A stretch of 64,000 bases of DNA from Parvibaculum sp002684405 (GTDB lineage: Bacteria > Pseudomonadota > Alphaproteobacteria > Parvibaculales > Parvibaculaceae): the NCBI GenBank assembly GCA_965140395.1, contig OZ223207.1:124001-188000 (forward strand), read 5' to 3'. A program made the translations under genes and the position numbers. Position 1 is the first letter of the stretch. Each line of letters opens with the position of its first letter. The notes under the pieces were generated by a model that made no database searches, was not told where the DNA came from, and saw only the letters and a list, made by a program, of their open reading frames with translations. This document shows positions 1-8,368 of the stretch, piece after piece.

Positions 1-3000
1 AGCTCGCAACTTGTGCGCCCGTGTCCTTCGCATAGCGGATGCGGAAGAAGAGCGAATAGAGCACCGGCACCGCGGCGAGGGTGAGGATCGTCGCAAAAGC
101 CAGCCCGCCCATGATCGTGACCGCCATATTGGCAAAGAAGGCGTCCGTCAGCAGCGGGATCATGCCGAGGATGGTCGTGACCGAGGCGAGGAAAACCGGC
201 CTCAGGCGGCTGATGCTCGCATCGATCAGTGCCGCATGCTTCTCCTTGCCGCTGTCGATCTGCTGGTCGATCTCGTCGATCAGAACGATGGCGTTCTTCA
301 TCAGCATGCCCCACAGGCTGATAAAGCCCAGCAGCGCCACGAAGCTGAATGAGAGGCCGCTGACAAGCAGGCCGAGCGTGACGCCGCAGATCGACATGGG
401 GATCAGCAGCCAGATGATGAGCGGCTGGCGGATCTTGCCGAACATCAGGATCGAGATGATCAGCATGGCGGTCAGGCCGACGGGAAGCTGCGAGGCGAAA
501 GAGCCTTGTGCCTCTTTCGAGTTTTCGTACTCGCCACCCCAGCTGACCGAATAGCCCGGCGGCAGGTCGATGGACTCGATCTGCTCCAGCACTTCGTTTC
601 GTGCCTGGCTGGCGGTGATTTCGCCGCGCGGTTGAGCCTGCACGGTAAGGGTTCGGATGCGGTCCCGGCGGCGAATGACCGTGTCTTGGGGCGCGAATTC
701 GAACCGGTCCACGATCTGCGTGACGGGCACATAGGTTGCTTCGCCGGAGCCGGAGACGAGACGGTCTTCAAGCCGCGATACGTCGAGGCGTTCCTTGTTC
801 GGAGGGCGAACCACGATGGGGATCTGGCGTTCGCCTTCGCGATAGGTGCCGGCCTTGATACCGTCCGTTGCAAAGCGCATGGCGCGCGCAAGGTCGGCGC
901 GCGTGATGCCGGCGATGCGTGCGCGTTCCTCGTTGAAGACCGGGCGAATGGTGAGTTCCTTGTTCCGCCAGTTCTGCCGGATGTCGATGATGTCGCCATT
1001 CTTCTGAAGGATGGCGATTGCCTTGTCGCCCAGGGCGCGCAGCGTATCGGGGGAGTGGCCGGAGAAACGAATTTCGATCCGTGCATCCGAGGGCGGGCCG
1101 AAGACGATGCGCTTGGTGCGGATTTGAGCATCGGGATAACGCTCGCCCAGCGTTTTGCGCAGGCTTTGCGTCAGCGCCGGGATGTCGTCCCGGTCATCCA
1201 TGCGGATCATGAGCTGGCCGTAGGAAGGATCGGGCTGATGCGGATCGTAGGTCAGCATGAAGCGCGTGGCGCCTCGGCCTGCCAGCGTGGTGACCTGCGC
1301 AACACCGGGCTGCTCGCGGACATAGGATTCGACTTCCAGCAGGTCGTGCGCCGTGGTGCGGATGTCGGTGCCTTCCGGCAGCTGGTAGTCGAGATAGAAG
1401 ATCGGCGTGTTCGCGGCGGCAAAGAAGGATTGCGGGACGAAGCCGAAAAGACCGATACAGCCGAGCGTAACGCCGATGAAGCCGGCCACGCAGAGCCAGC
1501 GGGCGCGCAGCATACGGTTCAGAAGACTGCTATAGCCGTGCGCCGCGGCGTTGTCGTAGGGATCGGCTTCGGCATTGCCGCTGCCCACCTGCAGAAGCAT
1601 GTTGCCGAACATGGGGGTGACGGTGACGGCGAGAACCCAGCTCAATGTGAGCGACACGGCAATCACGAAGAAAAGCGAGAACATGAACTCGCCCGTCACG
1701 TCATTGGACAGGCCGATGCCGGAAAATGCTGCGACACCAATGAGTGTGGCGCCCAGCAAAGGCCATTGCGTGCGGGTGACTGCCTGCTGGGCGGCGGGAC
1801 GCGCCGCCATGCCACGCTGCATGTTTACCAGCATGCCTTCCGCCACCACGATGGCATTGTCGACCAACATGCCCATTGCGATGACGAGGGCGCCGAGCGA
1901 GATGCGTTCCACCTCGATGCCGAAAAGCCGCATGAAAAGGAAGGTGCCCAGCACGCTGAGTAGCAGGGTGATGCCGACCACGATCCCGACGCGCCAGCCC
2001 ATGAAAATGCAGAGCACGCCGATCACGATCGAGACGGAGAGAATGAGGTTCAGGATAAAATTGTCGATCGCCTCGTTGACGACCTTGTGCTGCTCATAGA
2101 TGGGATGGATCTCGACGCCGAGCGGCAATTGCTGCTTGAGTTCTTCCAGGCGATTTTCCACCGCCTCGCCGACATCCACGATATTGGCGTGTTTCACACC
2201 TGCGATGGCGAGGGTGAAGGCGCGCTGGCCGTCGATCCAGATCATGTGATCGGGAATTTCTACTGGCTCGCGGGTGACCTTTGCGACATCGAGCAGGCTG
2301 ATCTGTTCGGTCGAACCCGGCCGCCCGAGCCGCAAGGCCTCGATTTGCGAAACGGTATCGAAGCCGGGATCGGTGGAAACGCGCACACGCCGTCCATCCA
2401 CCGTGATGGCGCCTGCCGGCGCGATGCTGTTTTCCGCCTGAAGGGTACGGATCACCTGTTCCAGCGGGATGCCGAGCGAGGCAAGCCGTTCGTTCGTCAC
2501 TTCGACATAGACCGCCTCGGATAGCTCGCCCGCGGTTTCGACCTTGGCCACATCCGGCACGGTCAGAAGCTCGCGCCGCAGGAAGGTCGCCATGTTGCGG
2601 ATTTCCCGGTCGCTGAAATCGGGCGCGGTCACGGCATAGAAGAGACCGAACACATCGCCGAAATCGTCATTCACGTGCGACGGGCCGGCACCTTGAGGCA
2701 GGCTCGACTGGACATCGCGAACCTTGCGGCGCAATTCGTCCCAGACCTGCGGGATGGTCCGGGCATCGTAGGTGTCCTTCATCTCCACCTTCACCTCGGA
2801 CATGCCGGGCGTCGATTTCGATGTTACCTCCTTGAGCTGGGGAAGCTGCTGGACCGCCGACTCGATATGTTCGGTGACTTCTTCCTCGACCTCGGCGGCG
2901 GTGGCACCGGGATAGGGCGTGAAGATGATCGCGTTCTTGATGGTGAAGTTGGGGTCTTCCAGACGGGGGACCGTCATCAGCCCCCAGAGCCCGCCGATCA

Positions 3001-3064
3001 CGCAGATGGCCACGATGAGCCATGTGTTGACCGGTTTATCGATCGAAGCGCCTGCAATATCCAT
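1..3064 (-). CDS. RND efflux transporter permease subunit (3' end beyond left edge)
   Basis: Inner-membrane proton-driven pump of the AcrB/MexF type, which exports drugs or other hydrophobic compounds with a periplasmic adaptor and an outer-membrane channel. The reading frame is open from the ATG at 3064 to the window edge, about 1021 codons, so only a short C-terminal tail is missing (family length about 1030-1050). The N-terminus reads MDIAGASIDKPVNTWLIVAI, the usual short cytoplasmic start followed by the first membrane helix. A central helix contains GMLVDNAIVVAEG near residue 398, carrying the acidic residue used for proton relay, and a late helix contains KNAIVLIDEI. It follows the adaptor gene by 21 bases, so the two form an operon read leftwards from the divergent tetR. 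The substrate cannot be told from sequence. Family call is firm; the partial end is a window artefact. Confidence 0.93.
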   Translation of the reverse strand, partial: MDIAGASIDKPVNTWLIVAICVIGGLWGLMTVPRLEDPNFTIKNAIIFTPYPGATAAEVEEEVTEHIESAVQQLPQLKEVTSKSTPGMSEVKVEMKDTYDARTIPQVWDELRRKVRDVQSSLPQGAGPSHVNDDFGDVFGLFYAVTAPDFSDREIRNMATFLRRELLTVPDVAKVETAGELSEAVYVEVTNERLASLGIPLEQVIRTLQAENSIAPAGAITVDGRRVRVSTDPGFDTVSQIEALRLGRPGSTEQISLLDVAKVTREPVEIPDHMIWIDGQRAFTLAIAGVKHANIVDVGEAVENRLEELKQQLPLGVEIHPIYEQHKVVNEAIDNFILNLILSVSIVIGVLCIFMGWRVGIVVGITLLLSVLGTFLFMRLFGIEVERISLGALVIAMGMLVDNAIVVAEGMLVNMQRGMAARPAAQQAVTRTQWPLLGATLIGVAAFSGIGLSNDVTGEFMFSLFFVIAVSLTLSWVLAVTVTPMFGNMLLQVGSGNAEADPYDNAAAHGYSSLLNRMLRARWLCVAGFIGVTLGCIGLFGFVPQSFFAAANTPIFYLDYQLPEGTDIRTTAHDLLEVESYVREQPGVAQVTTLAGRGATRFMLTYDPHQPDPSYGQLMIRMDDRDDIPALTQSLRKTLGERYPDAQIRTKRIVFGPPSDARIEIRFSGHSPDTLRALGDKAIAILQKNGDIIDIRQNWRNKELTIRPVFNEERARIAGITRADLARAMRFATDGIKAGTYREGERQIPIVVRPPNKERLDVSRLEDRLVSGSGEATYVPVTQIVDRFEFAPQDTVIRRRDRIRTLTVQAQPRGEITASQARNEVLEQIESIDLPPGYSVSWGGEYENSKEAQGSFASQLPVGLTAMLIISILMFGKIRQPLIIWLLIPMSICGVTLGLLVSGLSFSFVALLGFISLWGMLMKNAIVLIDEIDQQIDSGKEKHAALIDASISRLRPVFLASVTTILGMIPLLTDAFFANMAVTIMGGLAFATILTLAAVPVLYSLFFRIRYAKDTGAQVAS

Positions 3065-3085
3065 AATCGTTTCCCCCGGGCGCGT

Positions 3086-4216
3086 TCAGAACCGCTCGGC
3101 TGCATGGACGAGAGCGCCTTCATGCAGAAGCCGTGTGCCGGCGGTGACGATGGTTTCGCCTTTTTTCAGTCCCTGGAGAATAACGACCCGTTCGGAGCGC
3201 ACCGGTCCGAGCGTGACGGAGTGCGGCGCAACGGTCGATGTTTTCTCATCCAGGACCCAGACGCGGGTGCCGCCTTTGCTGTCCGTGTCGACGGCGGATA
3301 GCGGTACGGAAACCGCATTGGGCTTGTTCTCGGCCAATTGGATCCGCACGGAGCAGGTCATGCCGGGAAGGATCGTTTTCTTATCCGGTGACGGGGCATT
3401 TTCAGGGATCGGCGCGCCGAAGGTAACCTTGTAGGTCTGGGTTACGGGGTCGGGTTCGGTCTCATGTTCGCGATATTCGAGTGGCAGTTCGAAATTTTCT
3501 GCGAAAGGGAACACCGCTACGGCGTTTATGGCATTCACATTGTCGGTCAGGTGGATGAGCTGTTCGGGTACATGGATCGCGATGCGGATTTCGGTGACGT
3601 TCTGTATCCGGACAATATTCTGTTTGGGCTGAACTGCGCTGAAATTATCGATCAGGCGGCGCGTCACCAGCGCCCGGAACGGCGCTTCGATCGTCGCATA
3701 GTCGAGATTGCGCCGCGCCTGGTCCAGCGCGACGTCGCGCAGGCTGAAATCGGCCTGGGCCCTGTCGAAAGCCTGTTGGGAGACATTGTCCCGTTTCAGC
3801 AGTTTCCGGTATCGGGCAAGTTCCTTGAGGGCGAGCGTGCGCTGCACCTCAGCCTGACGGACGGCGAGTTCGAAATCGGTCGGGTCGAGGGCTGCGACGA
3901 GGTCGCCCTTCGACACGACCTGGCCTTCGCGAACCGGCAGTTTTGCCAGCCTTCCGCCGACTTCAAAGGAGAGGTCGACCGTGCTGACGGCTTCCAGGCG
4001 GCCCACGAAATGGCGCGTTGCGGTTCCCGATGCGTCACCTACGACCTCCACACGGACCGCCAGGCTGTTTTTCGGCGCAGCGCCGTCCTCGGCATGGGCG
4101 CTTGCGGCAGGCAGGAGGAGGGCAATGAGGCAGAGCAGGCTCGCCAACGGAGATGTCCCCTGCCGTTTCGCGGCCGGATTCCTCGCAGATTTTCGATCAG
4201 CGTGAAGTGCCGTCAC
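3086..4216 (-). CDS. RND efflux periplasmic adaptor (membrane fusion protein)
   Basis: Links the RND permease encoded just downstream to an outer-membrane channel. I choose the GTG at 4216 because an AGGAG ribosome site lies at 4226-4230, nine bases away, and because it places a signal peptide at residues 1-42 (hydrophobic core LASLLCLIALLLPA, predicted cut after AHA). Longer in-frame starts up to 4354 would run into the divergent promoter and give an unlikely basic leader. The mature part shows the expected order: beta-barrel/lipoyl half (VGRLEAVSTVDLSFEVGGRL), alpha-hairpin with Ala/Gln/Arg-rich heptads around residues 125-175, second lipoyl half (ATIEAPFRALVTRRL), then barrel and membrane-proximal domains. 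About 376 residues, normal for the family. No outer-membrane channel gene is adjacent, so a shared TolC-like partner is likely. Confidence 0.9.
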   Translation of the reverse strand: MTALHADRKSARNPAAKRQGTSPLASLLCLIALLLPAASAHAEDGAAPKNSLAVRVEVVGDASGTATRHFVGRLEAVSTVDLSFEVGGRLAKLPVREGQVVSKGDLVAALDPTDFELAVRQAEVQRTLALKELARYRKLLKRDNVSQQAFDRAQADFSLRDVALDQARRNLDYATIEAPFRALVTRRLIDNFSAVQPKQNIVRIQNVTEIRIAIHVPEQLIHLTDNVNAINAVAVFPFAENFELPLEYREHETEPDPVTQTYKVTFGAPIPENAPSPDKKTILPGMTCSVRIQLAENKPNAVSVPLSAVDTDSKGGTRVWVLDEKTSTVAPHSVTLGPVRSERVVILQGLKKGETIVTAGTRLLHEGALVHAAERF

Positions 4217-4309
4217 GGCTGCATACTCCTCTTTCTTTGGGTTTTCCGGGGAATTTGGTCTCCCGAGGCCTCCCGACCCGATCCGTACGCGTTTGCCGCG
4301 CTTTTCTCG

Positions 4310-4329
4310 ACCGTACGGTATGGTACGGT
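4310..4329. promoter_or_regulatory. Candidate TetR operator between tetR and the RND adaptor gene
   Basis: ACCGTACGGT at 4310-4319 is a perfect 10-base palindrome, and the GGTACGGT that follows at 4322-4329 repeats its right half, making a partly overlapping double site. It lies between the divergent adaptor gene (start 4216) and tetR (start about 4395), where an autoregulating TetR repressor would bind. Binding by this particular regulator is inferred. Confidence 0.6.
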
Positions 4330-4394
4330 TTCGGGAAAGCATATCTTTCGGCAATGTAATGAATCAATCGCGAAGGCCGTCATCTCGCGAAAGA

Positions 4395-5042
4395 ATGAGA
4401 GTCATGGAAACGGGTAAGCCGCAGCATCCAGACAGCGGAGATGAAAGGCGCGAACGCAAGCGGCGCCAGATTCTGTCGGTCGCCCGGGAGGTTTTCCTGC
4501 GTGACGGTTATGCCGGGGCCTCCATGTCGGAGATTTCGGCATGTGTGGGCGGTTCCAAGGGGACGCTCTACGCCTATTTCGCGTCCAAGAGCGAGCTCTT
4601 CCGGGCGGTGCTTGAGGATTTCCTGACCCGGCATGAAGCAGAGATTTCCGGCACGGTCGCGGGCGGGGGCGCGCCGGGGGAGGTATTGCGCGCATTCAGC
4701 GAGCGTTTTCTCGAGGTCTTGCTGAGGCCGGAGAACCTCGCCCTGATGCGGCTGGTTTATGCCGAGGCTGGCCGTTTCCCCGAGGTGGGGCAGGCTTTCT
4801 ACGATAGCGGGCCGGCCAATGCCGAGCAGCATCTGGCCGACTATATTCGCGGCGCCGTGGAGCAGGGCTATCTGCGGGCGGATACGGACCCCCTGCTCGC
4901 CGCGCGGCAGATGATCCTGTTGAGCCAGGGCTGGATTCACAATCGGCGTCTCTGGAACGTGACGCCGGCGCCGAGTGAGGCCGAAATCAGGGAAAACGCT
5001 CATGCCGCCGTGCGCACATTTCTGGCCGCTTTCGGCGCCTGA
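4395..5042 (+). CDS. TetR/AcrR-family transcriptional regulator of the RND operon
   Basis: DNA-binding repressor, probably controlling itself and the divergent adaptor-permease operon. The helix-turn-helix is clear at about residues 43-62 (SMSEISACVGGSKGTLYAYF), preceded by the usual basic helix (RRERKRRQILSVAREVF). The C-terminal part with LMRLVYAEAGRFPEVGQAFY resembles the AefR-like ligand domain often found next to RND pumps. About 215 residues, normal length. The start is uncertain: in-frame ATGs exist at 4359, 4395 and 4404. I prefer 4395 or 4404, because a start further upstream would leave little room between the putative operator at 4310-4329 and the coding region. The ligand is unknown. 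Confidence 0.88.
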   Translation: MRVMETGKPQHPDSGDERRERKRRQILSVAREVFLRDGYAGASMSEISACVGGSKGTLYAYFASKSELFRAVLEDFLTRHEAEISGTVAGGGAPGEVLRAFSERFLEVLLRPENLALMRLVYAEAGRFPEVGQAFYDSGPANAEQHLADYIRGAVEQGYLRADTDPLLAARQMILLSQGWIHNRRLWNVTPAPSEAEIRENAHAAVRTFLAAFGA

Positions 5043-5058
5043 GGTCCCTGTTCGGGCA

Positions 5059-5074
5059 TTAACTAACAATTAAC
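5059..5074. promoter_or_regulatory. CtrA-type binding box TTAA-N7-TTAAC
   Basis: TTAA at 5059-5062, seven bases, then TTAAC at 5070-5074 match the full CtrA consensus known from Caulobacter and other alphaproteobacteria. It lies 190 bases before the MBOAT gene and just after tetR. A CpdR-like receiver elsewhere in the window fits an organism with the CtrA circuit. Actual control is inferred. Confidence 0.55.
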
Positions 5075-5263
5075 TCTGCCATTGAGCTTTGCCGCCACGC
5101 GTTGGATTATGCGCCTGACCGTCATGCCCCCCTGATGGTTAACGGTTGCGTAGTGCGCGCGGACGGTGGACCGCGCGCTTGGTTGGGCTGCTTTCGGACG
5201 GAAAACCGCTCCCTTGTTTGCGGGAAGCGCCTTTTCTGAAAGCGGTCGTGTCAGGGCGGCGGC

Positions 5264-6715
5264 ATGCTTTTTCCGACTCTCGAGTTCGGTATTTTCTTCC
5301 TGATCGTTTTCACGGTCAGCTGGTCGCTGCGCTGGACGCCGGGCTTTCGCAAGCTGGCGCTGCTTGCCGCTTCCTATGTGTTCTATGGCTGGTGGGACTG
5401 GCGCTTTACCGGGCTGCTGTTCGCCTCGACCCTGATTGCCTATCTGGCAGGGCTCGGGCTCGAGCGCGCCGAACGCGCGGCGCTTCGCAAATGGATCGTC
5501 GGGGTTGCGGTCGCCGGTTCGCTCGTCATTCTCGGCTTCTTCAAATATTACGGCTTCTTCCTGACATCGCTTGCGGCGCTGCTCGACAGTTTTGGCCTGG
5601 CGCGCGATCTGCCGTTCATGGAGATCATCCTGCCGGTGGGAATTTCATTCTTCACCTTTCAGAGCATTTCCTATGTGGTCGATGTCTATCGTGGCGATGT
5701 GCGGGCGGAGCGTTCGCTTGCCGATGTGATGCTCTATATCTCGTTCTTTCCCCAGCTCGTTGCCGGTCCCATCGTGCGCGCGGCGGATTTCCTGCCGCAG
5801 CTTCATGAGACGCCGCGCCTGTCGCGGGAGCATCTGGGCGTCGGGACGGTGCTGATCCTGTCCGGCCTCATCAAGAAGATGGTGATCGCCAATTATCTCG
5901 CCACGGGCATTGCCGATCCGGTGTTCTTCGACCCGACGGTGGTGGGGGCTGGAGACCTTCTGCTCGGCGTCTATGCCTATGCGGTGCAGATCTATTGCGA
6001 CTTCTCGGGCTATAGCGACATTGCCATCGGCGTTGCGGCGCTGTTGGGCTATCGCTTTCTTGAAAACTTCAATCAGCCCTACCGCGCGGCGAGCCTGCAG
6101 GATTTCTGGCGGCGCTGGCATATCTCGCTTTCCACCTGGCTGCGCGATTATCTCTACATCCCGCTGGGCGGTAACCGGGGTGGAGAGAAAGCGACCTATC
6201 GCAATCTCTTCCTGACCATGTTTCTGGGCGGGCTATGGCACGGCGCGGCCTGGACGTTCGTCTTCTGGGGTACGGCGCATGGTCTGATGTTGGGGCTGGA
6301 ACGGTTTATCAAATCGAAGATCGAGCGATTTGCGCCGGCGCAGGCGGGACCTCGGGGCGTTGCCGGTATGCTGGGCGACGGGGCGCAACATATCGTCGGC
6401 GTGGTGTGGACGTTTCATTTCGTCTGCTTTACCTGGATCTTCTTCAGGGCGGATACATTCGGCACGGCGTGGAACTATCTCGCAGGCTTCGGCAATTGGG
6501 GCGAGCCGCTGCAATATGCGACGCCGTTCCTGACGGGACTTATCGTGCTGGCGATGATCTTCCAGTTCACGCCGGGCAATCTCGGGCGCTGGCTCGTGCA
6601 GGGGATCAAGCATCTGCCGTCGCCATTGCTGGCCTTGCTGCTGGGCGGCGGTATCTGGCTCATCTGGGCCATCGCGCCTGCGGGCGTGGCGCCGTTCATC
6701 TATTTCCAGTTTTAG
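5264..6715 (+). CDS. MBOAT-family O-acyltransferase (AlgI/DltB-like)
   Basis: Polytopic inner-membrane enzyme that moves an acyl group, usually acetyl, across the membrane to a polysaccharide or other envelope acceptor. The 483-residue protein has about ten hydrophobic segments and the family signatures: GISFFTFQSISYVVDVYRG near residues 127-145, the long block from NFNQPYR to DYLYIPLGGNRGG near 268-306, and FLGGLWHGAAWTFVFWGTAH near 321-340 with the catalytic histidine in LWHGA. Length matches AlgI. In most AlgI-type operons a periplasmic SGNH/AlgJ-like hydrolase follows; here only a small membrane protein follows, with its start 10 bases after this stop. A CtrA-like box lies upstream. The acceptor is unknown. 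Confidence 0.92.
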   Translation: MLFPTLEFGIFFLIVFTVSWSLRWTPGFRKLALLAASYVFYGWWDWRFTGLLFASTLIAYLAGLGLERAERAALRKWIVGVAVAGSLVILGFFKYYGFFLTSLAALLDSFGLARDLPFMEIILPVGISFFTFQSISYVVDVYRGDVRAERSLADVMLYISFFPQLVAGPIVRAADFLPQLHETPRLSREHLGVGTVLILSGLIKKMVIANYLATGIADPVFFDPTVVGAGDLLLGVYAYAVQIYCDFSGYSDIAIGVAALLGYRFLENFNQPYRAASLQDFWRRWHISLSTWLRDYLYIPLGGNRGGEKATYRNLFLTMFLGGLWHGAAWTFVFWGTAHGLMLGLERFIKSKIERFAPAQAGPRGVAGMLGDGAQHIVGVVWTFHFVCFTWIFFRADTFGTAWNYLAGFGNWGEPLQYATPFLTGLIVLAMIFQFTPGNLGRWLVQGIKHLPSPLLALLLGGGIWLIWAIAPAGVAPFIYFQF

Positions 6716-6725
6716 GATGCGATCA

Positions 6726-7160
6726 ATGCTCGATCTGCTGCATGACATCGAAACGGAAGTGGAAGGCGGTTGGGAAGCCGCCTCGCGCGCCGAGCTGCAT
6801 CAGGCGGAAGAGACGCGTCGCAGCGTTGCCCGCTTTACCCGCGTCATGTGGCTGTCGGTTTTCCTGCTGCTGTTTTTCAATAGCTCTCAGCTCGTCACCT
6901 ATGTGAACGGGTTCGAGGTCGGCCCCGTGCAGGACGCCGTGGTGGCGCTCAGCCATACATGGGACCAGCAGATGCGGAAGAACGGTCTGACGGCGCCCGC
7001 CGCCGCCATCCGTACGGAGGTGGACGATCTGCGGACGACGGGATGGGCGGAATTACGGGCCGAGTTTCCCGCCGTCGAGCGGGCGATCGCCGCGCTGCGC
7101 GGCAAGCCGCGCGCCGAGGACGACGCGCTGCCTGGCGGCCTGCGCGATACGCAGGGCTAG
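6726..7160 (+). CDS. Small single-pass membrane protein after MBOAT, possible stub of an SGNH partner
   Basis: About 144 residues with no family I can name with certainty. I choose ATG 6726 because an AGGA lies at 6714-6717, overlapping the MBOAT stop codon, which suggests translational coupling; ATG 6717 is an alternative. A charged N-terminus (about residues 1-40) is followed by one membrane helix (WLSVFLLLFFNSSQLVTYVN) and then a region FEVGPVQDAVVALSHTWDQQ. This resembles the N-terminal anchor region of the SGNH-hydrolase-like proteins that often accompany MBOAT genes, but the catalytic GDSL-type domain is absent and the protein ends in a charged tail. It may be an orphan accessory subunit or a degenerate remnant. 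Its 3' end overlaps the convergent azlD by four bases. Confidence 0.6.
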   Translation: MLDLLHDIETEVEGGWEAASRAELHQAEETRRSVARFTRVMWLSVFLLLFFNSSQLVTYVNGFEVGPVQDAVVALSHTWDQQMRKNGLTAPAAAIRTEVDDLRTTGWAELRAEFPAVERAIAALRGKPRAEDDALPGGLRDTQG

Positions 7161-7483
7161 ATCAGCCATCCCAGCAGCCAGAAAAGCGCCATACCGCCCA
7201 GAATGGTCACGAGCGCGTTGCGCGTGGCCCATGCGATCAATGTGGCGCCGATGGCCGCCAGCAGGCGCGGATTGTCGAGCGCATAGCTCATTGTACCGTC
7301 GGGCAGGCGCAGCACGGCAGGCAGGATGATGGCCGAGAGCACCGCGGCGGGCACGAAGCGCAGCGCGCGGATGAAGGGCCGGGGCAGGGCGATCCTGTCG
7401 GCGAGCTGGATGAAGGACAGCCTGAGCGCGAAGGTGCCGAGCCCGGCCGCCAGCACGATGAACCAGAGGGTCGTGGTGCTCAT
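7157..7483 (-). CDS. azlD: AzlD-family small subunit of branched-chain amino acid exporter
   Basis: About 108 residues, nearly all membrane helices (TTLWFIVLAAGLGTFALRLS at the start, ILGGMALFWLLGWL at the end), typical of AzlD, the small partner of AzlC in the LIV-E amino-acid exporter. The ATG at 7483 overlaps the stop of azlC in an ATGA arrangement, so the two are translationally coupled. Substrate is inferred from the family; azaleucine and branched-chain amino acids are the known examples. Confidence 0.88.
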   Translation of the reverse strand: MSTTTLWFIVLAAGLGTFALRLSFIQLADRIALPRPFIRALRFVPAAVLSAIILPAVLRLPDGTMSYALDNPRLLAAIGATLIAWATRNALVTILGGMALFWLLGWLI

Positions 7484-8208
7484 GTGTCGTCTCCCTCCTG
7501 CGGGGCGAGCATGATGCTCTCCCAGACATAGCCGGCGGCGATGCCGCACAGCGCGGCAAGGAAGAGCCCGAGATTGTTGGGGAGCGGCGCGGCGATGACG
7601 GCCATGACGCCGCCGACACAGGCTGCGGCCACGGTGGCGCTGTCGCGCAGGCCCGGCACCATCAGGGCGATGAAGGTGATGGGCACGCCGAATTCCAGGC
7701 CCCATGACGGCGGGAGGCCCGCACCGAGATAATAGCCAAGCGCCGTCGATGCCATCCAGACGACCCAGAGGGTAATCGCGGTGCCCAGATAGAAGCGGAA
7801 CTTCCTGTCCAGCGACCAATCGGGATGGAGCGTGAACCGGGCCAGCGCCAGCGCATAGGCCTGATCGGTCAGCAGATAGGCGACGAGGCTCTTCTTGGTG
7901 CCGGATAGGCCGCGCAGATGCAGCGACAGCGAGGCGCTGTACATGGCGAAGCGCAGATTGATGAGCAGCACCGTCAATACCGCCATCGCCGGCAGGGCCT
8001 TCTCGCCGATGAGCTGCGACATGGCGATCTGCGATGCGCCCGCGAAGACGATCGCCGACTGACCGATACCGAGCAGGGCGTCGAAATCGACCTTGGCGGC
8101 GGCGAGTCCCGCCATCATGCCGAAGGGCAGCGCGGCGGGCAGCAGCGGCGCAATCGCCCGGATACCCTCCAGCCAGTCCTGCCATTCCTCATGTCTCGTA
8201 TCCGGCAT
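7480..8208 (-). CDS. azlC: AzlC-family branched-chain amino acid exporter, large subunit
   Basis: Integral membrane subunit of the AzlCD exporter. I choose ATG 8208 because AGGAAGG precedes it by eight bases; the longer in-frame start at 8244 has no better site. About 242 residues. Family signatures include ALPFGMMAGLAAAKVDF near the N-terminus, ASQIAMSQLIGEKALPAMAV, and YLLTDQAYALALARF, followed by several helices with Gly/Ala-rich cores such as VAAACVGGVMAVIAAPLPNN. The gene overlaps azlD by four bases and the two should be co-transcribed. No regulator of the Lrp type is adjacent. Confidence 0.9.
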   Translation of the reverse strand: MPDTRHEEWQDWLEGIRAIAPLLPAALPFGMMAGLAAAKVDFDALLGIGQSAIVFAGASQIAMSQLIGEKALPAMAVLTVLLINLRFAMYSASLSLHLRGLSGTKKSLVAYLLTDQAYALALARFTLHPDWSLDRKFRFYLGTAITLWVVWMASTALGYYLGAGLPPSWGLEFGVPITFIALMVPGLRDSATVAAACVGGVMAVIAAPLPNNLGLFLAALCGIAAGYVWESIMLAPQEGDDT

Positions 8209-8314
8209 GGTCCGATCCTTCCTGGTTGCGGCAGGAGATGACACGGAAAGCGTTATCGTGTCTTGCCATATTCGGAACCGACATCTGCATGTACCGGAAA
8301 AATTTTCTCAAAGA

Positions 8315-8346
8315 AAAACCCCGCGGGATCGCTCCCGCGGGGTTTT
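8315..8346 (-). terminator. Rho-independent terminator after gltD
   Basis: Perfect 13-base-pair stem (AAAACCCCGCGGG at 8315-8327 with its complement at 8334-8346), six-base loop, and on the minus strand a run reading TTTTTCTTT after the stem. It lies 23 bases past the gltD stop. It could also stop transcription from the other direction. Confidence 0.9.
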
Positions 8347-8368
8347 GGATGTTTCGTATGGAGGGTCG

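Noticed and set aside
5146..5808. Plus-strand 220-codon frame overlapping the MBOAT start
   Set aside because: Out of frame with the well-supported acyltransferase and rich in Arg, as shadow frames are here.
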